From positions 33,032,001 to 33,096,000 of the forward strand of contig CM032230.1 in assembly GCA_019009955.1 (NCBI GenBank): 64,000 nucleotides of DNA, written 5' to 3'. Under the pieces are notes generated by a model. It worked only from the letters and a program-made list of their open reading frames with translations. It was not told the origin of the DNA and did no database searches. Origin of the DNA: Riptortus pedestris (lineage: Eukaryota; Arthropoda; Insecta; Hemiptera; Alydidae). A program made the position numbers and the translations under genes. This document shows positions 23,688 through 36,378 of this stretch, one piece after another (the first letter of the stretch is position 1; each line of letters opens with the position of its first letter).

Positions 23688-23969
23688 ATATATATATATT
23701 TATATACACTATTTTTGAGGCTGCATCGCTGAGAATGTATCGTCATTGTGAAGACTTCGGCTATCGCTCCAGGGGTTGAAGTTTTTGGATATGTTCTGCA
23801 TATTTTCGATGGAAATGCGTCCATCTTCGTCAGGCATAAATTTGATTTGAATTGCTACTTCAATTAATCATATGTTTTGGAGTTTTATTTTAGTATGGCC
23901 TTCCACGTTTCAGAAAGTATGACTCCGCCCACGCCGTTTATAGTATTTGTTCTCTTATTATATAATGTA

Positions 23970-24474
23970 AATGTCCGTCACGCAGGTGCTGCGTAAACTA
24001 AGCAGATTTCCCACGTGACGTTTTCCAGTAGATAAATCTGCCCAATAACACCTGTAGTAGTAAGGTGTCTCTAAACTTATTCAAAAGGGACGAATAGTTT
24101 TGGAAACGGCCGCCAGAGCTCTCGCGGAAATTCCCGAACATAGGCGACTCCTGCCGACGACACACACAATACAAATGCAAATATCTCAGTTAAATATTCA
24201 AGATAGAGAATAAAATGTATAGAAAAATATTTATAGTAAATTAATTTAATTTGCAATAAGATTGATTCCGATACAATTTTTTCAATCCCCGACGCATATA
24301 ACGGAGATTTTGTGAATTTTTCAAAAATCCCTTCCTCTAAAACCCCCCTCCCCACTGTTCCGATTTCAGCCATTAACGAACTTGATCTTCCTTTTTACAT
24401 AAAACGATTAAATTCCTAGTTTGGTTACGATCAAACTAACATTGCGACCGCTAGAGAGTTAACAGACATATATT

Positions 24475-24513
<39 letters not shown>

Positions 24514-24660
24514 CTAGAGATATATATCTATAATTTTGAACGGACCTCATTTTCGTCATCTCCTGGATAGGATCGATGGACATTTAAGGAAATTTTTCGA
24601 AACTCGTGTCATGAGTACGACCTCAATAGCTGATTTCCCTTATGGGAAATCTGCTAAAAC
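23970..24660 (-). repeat. Family A repeat, inverted
   Basis: It runs from GTCCGTCACGCAGG and CTGCGTAAACTAAGCAG to GATTTCCCTTATGGGAAATC at about 24634, with a (TA)n tract at 24474-24510. Further family A fragments of mixed orientation continue to about 25505. Confidence 0.6.
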
Positions 24661-25321
24661 GAAAGATCAAGCTAACGGCTAAAATCGAACATGGGGGAGG
24701 AGTTTAGAGGGGAGGGATTTCGAAAATTCTTAATATCTTCTTTGTTATCCGTCGAACCGAAAAAGTGTATAGAACCAATCATATTGAAAGTGTAATGTTT
24801 TATAAATCATGTTATGTACATTGTTTTGTTATCTTTAATATTAACTGAGATATTTGGACGTTTTAGTTTTTGGTCATCAGTAAATAATAATTCCAAGTGT
24901 CTTGAAAACTAATTTTGAATTTTGCTTAGAATAATGTGGTTCATGATATAACAGGTTATTATTAATACGGAATGAGTAGAAGGGGAGGTTTACTGATGGC
25001 CAAAAACTAAAAAATGGAAATATCTCGGTTCACATCCATGATAGAGAAACTATGCATACAACACCCTTCATAGGTAATTTTTTTTTGCTATAACATTTAT
25101 TATGTACAATTTTTCGATCCGACTCATAATAACGGAGATATTTGGAATATTCAAAACTGAATTTGGGGTTATATTTTTCGGATGTTTGGGGTATGTATGA
25201 TGGTGGTTAAGAAACTTCAAAAATTCTAAATATCTCTGTTTTATACATAGAATCGAAAAATTGTATAGAATCATTCTTAATGAAAATGTAATTTTCAATA
25301 AATGTTGTTCTATACACATTT

Positions 25322-25456
25322 TAGCATATTTCCCTTAAGGGAAATCAGCTATTGAGGTCGTAGTCATGACGCGATTTTTTAATCATTTCTTCAAATGTCC
25401 ATCGATCCTACCCAGGAGATGACAAAAATTAGGTCCGTTCAAAATTATATAATATA

Positions 25457-25505
<49 letters not shown>
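25322..25505 (+). repeat. Family A left end followed by (TA)n
   Basis: TTTCCCTTAAGGGAAATCAG, the CATCGATCCTACCCAGGAGA segment and GGTCCGTTCAAAATTATA lead into a (TA)n tract (25450-25502). There the repeat stops and family B begins, so (TA)n tracts inside family A may be landing sites for family B. Confidence 0.55.
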
Positions 25506-26690
25506 TAGCTCAAATACCCGGCTTCGCTCGGGAATTCATTTGAGGCAGAATGGTGGTGGTATCATTTTTGGCTAGGCTTTATTTTGCACAATATTTTGAC
25601 ATTTACCCGTCCCAGTGTTTAGGGGTAACACCCGTCGTTTCTGGGGATTTGTTAATAATCAAATTATTTTTTTATGTAAGACTTCACTGTCCTGCATATT
25701 GTCATATTTCCCGTTTCCTGTGCATTATGCATAGATTTGAATTATTAAGGAGAAAATATTGACATACATTTGAATTAATTTTTTCAGGTGAGGTACCTGT
25801 TAGTTCATATTGAAAAGAAGTGTTGAGCAAATTTCTCTAAATAACAAAATAAACAACTTTTGTTATGTGCATATTTGCCGAAACCCCAATAGGAAGTCAC
25901 TATTATTAATTTCAGGCCTCCCTTATAACCCCCACTCCTGCCCGTCCCTAGAAATGTTAGTATGGCTTATTATAAGGAAGGCGTTAGTGCTAATACACAT
26001 ACTGAGTGTTTTATTTAGTTCGGTTGAGTCTTTTGTGCCAAATAAAATTGTTGACTCCCGCTATAATTTTTAGCGTATACCGCCTTTATACTTCCGTATA
26101 CGGCAAAAGTGCATATGACAAAAGTTACTCTAAATAACAAAATAAACAACTTTTGTCATGTGCATATTTGCTGAAAAAGCAATAGGAAACGAAATATTGC
26201 TATTTTTAATTTCAGGCCTCCCTTATAACCCCCACTCCTGCCCGTCCCTAGAAATGTTAGTATGGCTTATTATAAGGAAGGCGTTAGTACTAATTCACAT
26301 ACCGAGTTTGGTTTAGTTCTGTTGAGTCTTTTGTGCCAAATAAAATTGTGGACTCCCGCTATAGTTTTTAGCGTATAACGCATTTATACTTCCATATAAG
26401 GCAAAAGTGTATATAACAAAAGTTACTCTAAATAACAAAATAAACAACTTTTGTCATGTGCATATTTGCCGAAAAACTAATAGGAAACGAAATATCGATA
26501 TTTTTAATTTCCGGCCTCCCTTAAAACCCCCACTCCTGTTCGTCTCTGAGAATATTAATATAGCCTAAAACCTAAGTTGGGTTAGTAGTAATATACATAC
26601 CAAGTTTCATAAAATTCGGTTCAGCCATTTATAATTCTATAAAGGTCATACAGACAAACATTCATTTTTGCATATATAGATTTTTTACAC
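25504..26690 (+). repeat. Family B repeat with three internal ~295-bp units
   Basis: It begins ACTAGCTCAAATACCCGG with the CTTCGCTCGGG hairpin. The body repeats three times, with the AACAAAATAAACAAC marker at 25843, 26136 and 26434 (spacing 293 and 298). The element ends GGTTCAGCCATTTATAATTC, then ACAGACAAACATTCATTTTT. Confidence 0.7.
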
Positions 26691-27094
26691 TGTTTGTCAT
26701 TTCATGTATCGTTGTAATCAGCTGATCAGTGTTGTACTCTTCATTTTTGTCAGTCTTGACGTGACTGGCCTAGGTGGTGAGGTTGAATCTATTTATTATA
26801 AGTATACTACTTTTGAAGAGCTGCCATAGGGGATGTAAAACATGTTGTGGGAAAAATAAATAAGTAAAAGATATTTCATGTGTTTTTCATCCATCGACCT
26901 TCTGCCATTTCACCTTCAATGACCGTCATTATTTTAACTACTTAATTATGGCAGCAATTTATTATTTTCTGTTGTATTACGAATAATTACCACTTATACC
27001 AGTTTGATGATATTATAAAATAGTTAAGAAATAAAGGAATTTAAAAATGAAAGGTAACAGTAAAAAAATGCTCTATCATATAACAGTTTTTTAA

Positions 27095-28545
27095 TTAAAA
27101 GCCACCTATTTGACATGCGTTCGGCATAAGAGGCTCTTGATTGTAGTAACATTTAATGAAGTCTGCTCCTCTTTCTGCTATCATAATTGTTGGTGCATTG
27201 GTATTTCCTCCTGGCACAAAAGGCATGACTGAGGCATCAATAACTCGTATATTCTGCAGTCCACGTATTCTTAACCTGGGATTTACTACCGAAGTATTGT
27301 CAGTTGGTGGCCCCATTTTGCATGTACCACAAGGGTGATAAATAGTTGAAGTGTAAGTCTGTACAATGCATCTATACCAATCATAACTGTATAGTGAGTG
27401 ATTTGTGCAGCCAGTATAATATTCTGTGGCAAGCTGAGCATTGAATCTTTGTAATGCACTAGTATTGGCAACTGCTGAAACATATTGAGCTGCTTGTATA
27501 GCTACTTCCATATCAGGAAACGTTGCCATATAGTTAGTATTTATCAGAGGTGCAGTGTATGGATCAATAGATTGTAATGTAACATTTCCACGACTCCTTG
27601 GGTGCAGTACAAGTGCTAATCCATACCACAAGCTAACATTACTTTGAACATACGAAACATATGAATTAAAATGAATTTCTATATCTGGATAATCTAGACT
27701 TCGGTTGGTATAGGAGGAATTCAACCATCCCAAAGCCTCTATACCCCCAGGAACAGTTAATGGACCAGTTCCATTTGGCTGTGAGTAGTCAATAATTGCT
27801 CCTATGTTGTCATATGGCTGACTATTTATGCCAGCAGGGGAATTTGTCCTGTAGTAAACTGGCGTACCAAAATGATCCTGAAGGTTCTGCCCAACTGGCA
27901 GATCCTGTACCACTGGTATATTGAATCTTCTGAGCTCTTCTCTAGGCCCTACACCAGAGAGCATGAGGAGTTGTGGAGTGTTGATAGCACCTGCTGAAAG
28001 TATTATTTCCATCCTAGCTGATACGTTGTACTCCCTGTTGTCTCGAACGAATGTTACACTTACTGCTCGAACCCCATCAAAATTTACTCTTGTAACGAGT
28101 GATCCTTCTGCAACATGGAGGTTCGGCCTATTCCTTGCGGGCCTTAGGTATGCTCTCCCAGCTGAACACCTTGATCCATTTCGTAGAGTTCCCTCCATAA
28201 CACTGAATCCCGTTTGATTTCGGGCATTGTAATCCGTTACAGGAAATCCTAATTCAACACCAGCATTGAGGTAGGCTTGCAGAAGGGGTGTATGGTAGTT
28301 TGGTGGTGAAACTGTAAGAGGTCCTCCTGTCCCATGATAAACTGTATCTGCTGCTAACTGTGGGTTGGCTGCATCCTCAGCCATTTTAAAATATGGCAGT
28401 ACATTGCTATATGACCAGTTACTATTTCCCATCTCTTCCCAACCATCGTAATCTCTTCTGTTCCCTCTGGCATATACCATAAAATTGATAGTGCTGCTCC
28501 CACCTATGACTCTTCCTCTTGGATAGACACATTTTCCTCCAGATG
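27095..28545 (-). CDS. GMC copy 2, coding exon 3
   Basis: The acceptor TTTTTTGCAG|CATCTGG matches copy 1. The exon holds the rest of the FAD domain, the substrate domain and the catalytic C-terminus with [10 protein letters not shown] and GNTNAPTIM. It carries seven of the eight amino-acid differences. Confidence 0.92.
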
Positions 28546-31500
28546 CTGCAAAAAATACAAAATATTACTGCAGTTATTTAATATTTAAAACTAGAAAGTT
28601 TAATTTTATTGAATTCCAAAATTCTAGCTCACTAAATTAGAATAACAGTGAACAGGGATCAACAACACAATGGGAAATTAAATCCTCAAAATGTAAGCCT
28701 CCATGCTCTAAGTAAAGGAATTCTTCAGTTTAAGAAGCTGTTTATAAATTAATCAGAATATTATTGGCTCAAAAGCCCATGTAGAACCAGGAACTTTGTT
28801 GGTGGTTGGGTGGGGGAGTTTTCAAGGAGTCAGTTTGAGACATTTTGTGCAATAGTTTGATCGCTATACAATCTCAATATTTCTTAGCTACTAAATAAAC
28901 TGTCTCACAACGCTGAGAGGCTCCAGGATGAACTGTCTGCCATCTCATATATATAACCCCACAGATATATAAAATTTATCTGTGCTATCTGTGGTCTCAA
29001 ACCTGCCACAAATCAGATAAAGCTTAAAGTGTTTTCACCCACTATGTCTCCAGCTTTACTACTAATTGATATTTTCTTGTGTAGTGAATGTGTTGCCAAT
29101 CTACAATACTCAGCCAACCAGCACTTGGTGGGTAGAGAATATAAATATTTAATATCTTTTACATAAATGTTTTATTTGTATTACTCCCTTATAAATTTCA
29201 ACATAGCCTTTATCAGAATTTGATTTTTTGACTAGACGTTGGGGTTTAGTTTGGTGCCTCAAGTATATATATTGGTGAAATCCACCATCATCAAAGAACT
29301 GGCCAAATTGCGCTTAATTTCTTTTCTAAGGCCTAAAATATTGTTTAAATTTTAAAATTAACATTTCCACTTCTGCCACTGGCCACCCAATAGATTTATT
29401 CCTGGTCCACAAGAAATCCCCAGTAGAATAGATAACTTTTTTTTCCCACATGAATTAAAGGACTGTCAACATGTTCTATAATACACATTTCCAGGACTGA
29501 CAAGAGTGGAAGCCAAATTCAGCATTGCTGAGTAAGCCAACAGGAGACTAAGTCTATAACTACTAACTAGGAAGGATGACTGGTGAAATTCTTGAGCTAA
29601 TACACCCAAGGAACAAATATGAAAAAGCAAATGATACAAATACAAAAGAATTAAAAAAATCAGCATAAAGACCAATGTGGAGATGAAGAACAGAAATGGG
29701 TTAAAGAATTTTCATAAGAAGACTAAAAAAAAAAATAAGTTTGAAGACGTAAACAAAAATTGGGATTATTTTTACCAATGGAGAGCAAAGTGATGGAAAT
29801 CCATGGGAATGTGGATTTGGCAAAGGTATGTCAAAAAGAAAATGGGCAATGGAGTTCTAAATTTCATGTGTATGAAAGTCAAGGAGAAAAAGATTGTGAT
29901 GTTAATTCAGCATTTCTTAAGGACCTATAATCCAATTATAAATTATATTGGAGGTCAGGGATAATTGAAAAACCTGAAAGAGCGAATCTCAAAGTTTACA
30001 TTTTGGACAACATGGATTTAGATATATTGGTAAGAGTATCTAGAGGTTAATATTACAAATTTAAATGATGCCTTCATTTCAAAGCATATTATTCCTGGTA
30101 CCTTGATGATCTAACTGTAAGGATGGTCGCAGGCGGGATGAAAGGTTGTTGAAAATAATGAAAACATAGTAGTAGTTCTAGAAGAAAAATCATTCAGTTC
30201 TTGATGATGATGGGCAAGAAATGGGGCCCACTGGCAGACAAAAACTCTTATTTTGTCTCCAATAGTAATGATTTGGACTACAGAATCATTGGCCTCTTCA
30301 GAGATCCAATAGAAATGCAGACAAACCTTAGAAGCTAAATCGATCAAGATAAATACCAAAGCATGCTCTGGGTTGAACTGTTGTTGTGTAGTTCCAATCC
30401 ACATCTGTTCCCCATAGGTATCTACACAATAGAGGAGTATCAGTTTCAACTGTTTCATCATGGCCTGCCTCCAGCAGCAGTATAGTCCAATTGGATATTT
30501 CTGAAAGTCTGTTTGCCAACACACAACCTGCACAAGAATGAGAATTATATTTAAATAATAGTCGGTACAGAAGAGAGTTGACCTTATGAGCTGATGATGA
30601 AGGCCTGAAACAACAAATTTTGCTTAATTGTGTTTCTTTGACCGAAGCTCAAAGTTCTCTTCTTATTTTAATAATACTTAAATTTATTAATTATTATTAC
30701 AAAAGTTATATTAAGAAGCAATTCAGTTGAAAATGTAATGTTACATTTATATCACCTCTAATGAATGCTCCATTTAAATGATGATACATTTAACTAAATG
30801 GCATAATAAACAATATTGGTCAATTTACTTACATAACTTTTCTATCCTTATTTTTCTTCAAATTTCATAAGGTCACTTTTTCAGGTGTGTAGTACAAATA
30901 TAACACAGGATTTCAGGAGACTTCCTTTAAGGGAGACCAGCTATTGAGGTTGTACTTTGACGCGATTTTCGAAAACATTTCTCAAATACCCATTGATCCT
31001 ATCCAGGAAATGACGAAAATGAGGTCCCTTCAAAACTGCATATATATTTTATTTAATTATTTATCTGTTATTTAATAATTTTTGTTTGATCGTTACCAAA
31101 CTCGATATTTAAAAGTTTTATGTATAAATAAAGATCAATATTATTTTCAACAGACCTTTATTATATGAGATACATGCAAATAGTTAGCATGATGGTGTTA
31201 TCAATTAAGATTGTATTGACCTCCCACTTCTACTCATCGTATTTTATTTTGGAAATAGAGAATATATGCTGAGTTTAGAACAGTGTGTCATTTCAAGATG
31301 TGAGAAATCTGCTTAGTTTACGCTGCCCATTCTTGACCAAATTCCATTAGCACATTTTCCTTATAAGAAGCTATTAAAAGATCTGGTTTAATCGACCTTT
31401 TATAAATTGATATGTTAAATATTAGAACATGTCGGTTGAAAGAAATCCCAAATATTTGATTTTACATATGGAAAATGTTTTACAAAGAAGAAACTCAAAT

Positions 31501-31766
31501 GAATTGACACCCTGATGTTATAAGGGTCATCTGCTGCAATGTTTTAATTAATAAGTCATTTACTAAATATTTTTATTACCATTATTGGCTCACGCCTTAC
31601 CTGCACTGCCTCCACCGACTATTACAAAATCATACTCATGATGAAGAAGCCCAGTACGAATGTCTTGTGCTCTAAGATTTGGATCTATAGATGGATAATT
31701 GTAATATGCAACGCTAGCAATGAGCAAGTACAAATAGTTCATAAATCTGCTATTAGCCGTGGACAT
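27095..31766 (-). CDS. GMC oxidoreductase (glucose-dehydrogenase type), copy 2
   Basis: The coding exons are 31766-31601, 30527-30357 and 28545-27095 on the minus strand, again 595 aa with all splice sites kept. By eye it differs from copy 1 at eight residues: Ser to Cys in exon 2 (PLLCRYLW), and in exon 3 VMEG, VPGG, HFNSY, LWYG, QRFN, QLATE and EPLMP. All FAD and catalytic motifs are unchanged, so both copies look functional. The substrate is unknown and copy-specific roles cannot be inferred. The start is placed as in copy 1. Confidence 0.92.
29200..29885. other. Segment present only in duplication copy 2
   Basis: Homology to copy 1 stops at about 29195 and resumes near 29895 (GTGATGTTAATTCAGCATTTC, compare 13080). 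The extra ~0.7 kb sits in intron 2 of the GMC gene. No transposon ends, target duplication or coding region were recognised, so it may be an insertion here or a deletion in copy 1. Confidence 0.6.
30357..30527 (-). CDS. GMC copy 2, coding exon 2
   Basis: It has the same length, phase and junctions as copy 1, with [10 protein letters not shown] and [11 protein letters not shown] intact. The one replacement is Ser to Cys in PLLCRYLWG. Confidence 0.88.
30910..31350 (+). repeat. Family A repeat, shortened
   Basis: This is the same insertion as at 14930 but missing about 275 bp of the middle. The right end TCTGCTTAGTTTACGCTGCC is intact. Confidence 0.6.
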
Positions 31767-31772
31767 TTCTAC
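31601..31772 (-). CDS. GMC copy 2, exon with start codon
   Basis: It encodes the same N-terminus and GGGSAG loop as copy 1. The ATG at 31764-31766 lies six bases inside the acceptor. Confidence 0.88.
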
Positions 31773-33369
31773 CTGCAAATTGAATTATATTAGAAATGTC
31801 AAAAAAACAATAAAAATTCTTAAACATACAATCCGATTGCTTCTGTCCCAGCAAAGCAACGTTCTTAACGACTTCCTAAACACTATTACGGCTTTCAAAA
31901 TAAATACATTTTTTGTTTACGTCCATTTTGTGCCACAGAGGCTTATTGTGGCCTAATTCAGAATAAAAATTCGCTAATAGTAATGTAATGGCCCCATTTA
32001 TGTACTTATGTAATTGAAACTTCACATCTAAGCTTTTGGAGAGAATAGCTAAATATTATTATTTTTTTCCCATATATTTTTGAGTCTTACCTAAGAAAAA
32101 AAATATTCATCTTTGGTTTTACTACAGGATTTCTAACCAGGACTTTATCATATTTTTTCTAGTAATGGTAATATGACATAATCATCTTAATATTTTGATA
32201 GATCATAGCATACATTTGATTCTATGAAGGACATATTCGACAAATAGTCATTCCATGATATCAGTTGTATTAGTGTACAGAAAAAAAACATATTCAGTAT
32301 ATAATGAAAATGAAGTTTTTTTTGGTGCTTAAAGTAATTCAAACTTAAAATTTCTACGAGACACCATTTTCTAACATCGTAAGAAAAACTCCTTCGATAT
32401 TTCTACAATCGCTAGATATTATTTCAAGGGTATTAAACAGACTGAATGACTGTACAGTGTTACAGAACATTCGTGTTGCGAGATGAAAATGCAGTGATTA
32501 TTTAGTGCATTAATTAAGCCAATCTTAATCTTAATTGTAAATTTCTGTTTCTGTGCATTAGACCAGAAGTGCAGTACTCTATTCTTCTATCGACGCCTCT
32601 CCACGATAAATCAAAAGGTTTATACATGTATTTCCCACATTTAGAGTAGGCGGGGTTGGTTTAAATCCTTTGGAATTACCAATCATTGATTATTTGAACT
32701 TAAAAGTTATGGCGACATTTAATTTTTAGGTACATCGTTCGGCACAATTTCTACTTCTATCTCCTTTAGTTTTCACATATGACTATTTCATTCCTTGATT
32801 ATTAATTAGTTCATCCCAGAGGGCAGGGAACTCGTTAACTCAACAAGATCTGACCATTACTTCCACCGCTATTGAAGGATAAAGAAGACAGACATATTCC
32901 CAATTCATAAACACTAAGACTCATTACTGGTTTTCAGTAGTCACCCAAAAATGCTACTAACATTCTTCAGTTATACGTTTTTATGTTGGCGTGGAATGAC
33001 ATATTTATGAAAAGTTACCTGTGTTGCGAACCGTGTGAAGAGCTGAATCTAATAGACCCTAAACCCCTTGAGTGGTTAGGCCTAACTTTACTAAATAATG
33101 TGGCCATAATTTTTCTTCAGCTATCACCTTAAGCTTTGTGGTATCTATTTAGGTCGGGACATTTAGCTTGTAGTTATTTCTTAGTTAATGCCACTTTCCA
33201 GTAACCGTAGGACAGGGAACGTTTGTCAAATCTTTTTAAGATTAGATAAATTACAAAATATGGATGTTTGTGTATATTCTGCTACTAATCGTTCAAACCT
33301 ATGCCCAGACTAAATGATATTTGATCGAATATTATTGGAAAATCTTCAATAAAGTTCATGTTAATATGA

Positions 33370-33700
33370 ATTTAATAATTTTATTTATTGTAATCATAAG
33401 TTCATTATGAAAGGAGCAATTCCTTACATTAAAATCATCATGAAAGGAGCAATTCCATATATTGTAATCGTAAATTCATTATAATAGGAGGAATTCCGTA
33501 CATTGTAATCATAAGTTCAGTATTACGGGAATGGGGCCATATACGGTATTGCAATCATAAGTTTATAATGAAAGGAGCAAAATTCCATATATTGTAATCA
33601 TAAGTTCATTATGAAAGGAGCAATTCCATTTATTGTAATCATAAGTTCATCACGAAAGGAGTATTTCCACATATTGTAATCATAAGTTGATTATTTATAT
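33370..33700. repeat. 41-43-bp minisatellite, about 7 units
   Basis: This is the counterpart of 17850-18470 with about half the units. One unit has a rearranged interior (TATTACGGGAATGGGGCC). Confidence 0.82.
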
Positions 33701-33964
33701 GAATTAAATAACTTATTTGCACGTACCTCACGAAGTAAAAGTTCATTGAAAACAATATTTGTAATTTGACCCTAGAATGAAGTAGTTAATGATATAACAG
33801 CTTACCATTAATATGACATAATTACGAATGGGAGGTTTACTAAGCACTTAAAACTAAAGTATCCAAATATCAAAATGGATTTAGAGAGTGAATTCCGTTG
33901 TAATCCGATAATTATTAAATTATCAGGAAACCGACAAAGTTTGCGATTACAGAATTCCTTCTAG

Positions 33965-34815
33965 CAGATTTCCCATAAGGGAGAATCAGTAATTGATGCT
34001 GTACTCATGACGAGTTTTTCGAAAAATGCCTTTAAATTTTCCCATCGATCCTACCTAGTAGATGACGAAAATAGGGTCCATTCAAAATTACGTATATACT
34101 CGTATGTATATTTATATCTGTATCTATCTATCTATCTATACACACACACACACACACAAATATAGAGGGGGATAATTTTGAAAATTCCAAATATATCCGT
34201 TATTATGAGTCGGACCGAAAATTTGTACATAACCAACGTTATGGCAAATAACATTACCTATAAATGTTGTTTTATATATGCACACACACACACCCACACT
34301 ATATATTTATATGGTTTCTCTATCAATAATATTAACCGAGATATTTGGATGTTTTAGTTTTTGGCCATGGGTAAACCCCCACTTCTACTCATGTTATATT
34401 AATAATAAGCTGATACATCATGAACCACATTATTCTAAACTTAAATACAAAATATTGTTTTCAAGACACCTTGAATTATGGGAGAAACATGTAAATTCGT
34501 TTTGCAATGACGCCATGAATTAAGATTTTACGTTCTTGTTTCGAAACTGTTTATTTGAACTATTCCATACTCGATATTTAACCGTTTCAGTCAACACAAA
34601 AGAAATCATATTATCAATATGCATTTGGTGTTAGGTTTAAGTTAGAACCAGTGTATTAACAAAGTCGTGGCTATTCCAACATGCAAGTGTATATGTAGGG
34701 TTCTTACTAAGGAAGGAATAGAGAATAAAGTGACAGATGAGGTCATCTGACATTTCAAAACTCGTGGGAAATCCGCCTAGTTAAAGCAGTGCTCGCGTGG
34801 CGAATCGTTTATGAA
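33965..34815 (+). repeat. Family A repeat (counterpart of 18735-19535)
   Basis: The left end is CAGATTTCCCATAAGGGAG and the right end GGAAATCCGCCTAGTTAAAG. Here the simple-sequence core is (CA)n at about 34141-34158 instead of a long (TA)n. Confidence 0.6.
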
Positions 34816-35524
34816 ATCATCAGGGTAGGAACGAGATCTGGTTTATCTCTGCCCTAAATCAACGTTGCAGCTATCTTCCCCGTGTTGATATCGGCCACCT
34901 GGTGTTGCTAATAATATCACGACCTCGATAGGTTAAACCAGAACTAGATTAACAGACTATATTAACACGGGTGTCCTAAAGCTCATTACCACGGACGTCT
35001 GAAATCTGAAGCAGGATAGTAGTTCTCAGTAAAATAGTAACAAAAACAAATATTGAAAAATGTTACACACAGCGTTTATTATCTGGTATAAATACAAAAT
35101 ATTAATATAAATAAAAAAAGATCTTTCTTACCTTCTCTCTTAAAGTACCTGAAATTTTGCTGTAAAAGAAGAGTTTAATAATATTAAATTTAATAATGTT
35201 AACGCTGCTTTTGTATTGTCCTTTCATTCTAAAATAGAGTCCTCCGCTAAACATAATTAAACCGATACGTTGAAGGTCATTTTTTTTCTCTTTCTGGAGC
35301 CTCATCTTCAGGTATGAGGTATCTTTAGCTAATTAGGATGAACTTGTGAAGTGATTTTCCAACAATGTCTTTGGTCTTTCCAACAGTGTACGTTCAAAAA
35401 AAAAAAGTTATTCCAATTCCCAGGATGAGGTGGCAATCAATTTTTCTATATTTACGTTATCATATTAGTTATATAACATTGAAAAATGCAATGCAACTAA
35501 CACATAACATGTTGAAAATTAAAA

Positions 35525-35915
35525 AAAACAAAACAAATATCCCGGTTAATAATTAAGATAATGAAAAAAAAACGTGCAAAACGATATTTATAAGCAATAA
35601 CTTTGATTCTTTACACGTTTTCGATCCGACGCGTAATAACGGAGATATTTCGAATTTTCGAAATTTCCCCACTCTAAACCCCCCTCCCACTTGTCCGATT
35701 TTAGCCGTTAACAAATTGTTCTTCATTTTTACAAAAAGGATTTTAACAAGTTTGGTAACGATGAGACAAAATTGCGATCGCTAGAGCGTTAACAGTCAAT
35801 AACGCAACAGTCAAATAAATGTATAAAACATTCTGATCCCATTTTCGTCATCTCGTAGGTATTATTGATGGACATTTGAAGAATGTTTTTGAAAACCCTA
35901 TCATGAGTGAATGGC
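35525..35915 (-). repeat. Family A fragment, inverted
   Basis: Body phrases CGGTTAATAATTAAGATAAT, TCGATCCGACGCGTAATAAC, AGCGTTAACAG and GATGGACATTTGAAGAA appear in reverse order. Both ends are missing. Confidence 0.55.
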
Positions 35916-36378
35916 TTTTGGAATGAGTATACTTTTAAGAAATATTTCCATTGAGGTGGAAGTGAATTTCCTGTCACTTTGCTTCAGGTCATTTTTATTC
36001 TCTGAATGGGGTAATGTTTTTCGATGTGGGTGTGATGGTGGTTGAGAAACTATGCATACACCCGTCCGTCCTAGATAGTTGGGAGCAGGTCGTCTCAAAA
36101 CTCAAGCACCCTCTTCTCGAGTGATCCTCTTGGCGTACTTGACACAGTCTTATTTATTCACCTACCTTCCATAATGTCAGGTAAGCATGTCGGAAAACCG
36201 ATATGGACTTATCAAAACGTTCTCCCAGGCTTTCTTCAATAATCAATTGATGATAAGGGAAAATTTAAAACGGCAATAATTTCAAAAGGTAATTTCCATT
36301 GAAATAAAAAGATTACAATAAATTAAGTAGGAAATACTACGTTTATCATTCAGTAATTTACACTATCCTAATGTCTCA

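Larger units (their letters stand above)
26340..35360. repeat. Segmental duplication, copy 2 (about 9.0 kb)
   Basis: This is the second copy of the block at 10260-20085, in the same orientation and about 16 kb away. It has the same gene order and the same old repeat insertions. It lacks the solo LTR and one SINE, has a shorter minisatellite, and contains an additional ~0.7-kb segment near 29.2-29.9 kb. Confidence 0.85.

Noticed and set aside
25843..26700. CRISPR-like array because of regular repeats
   Set aside because: Units are about 295 bp, contiguous and part of an insect interspersed element; there are no spacers.
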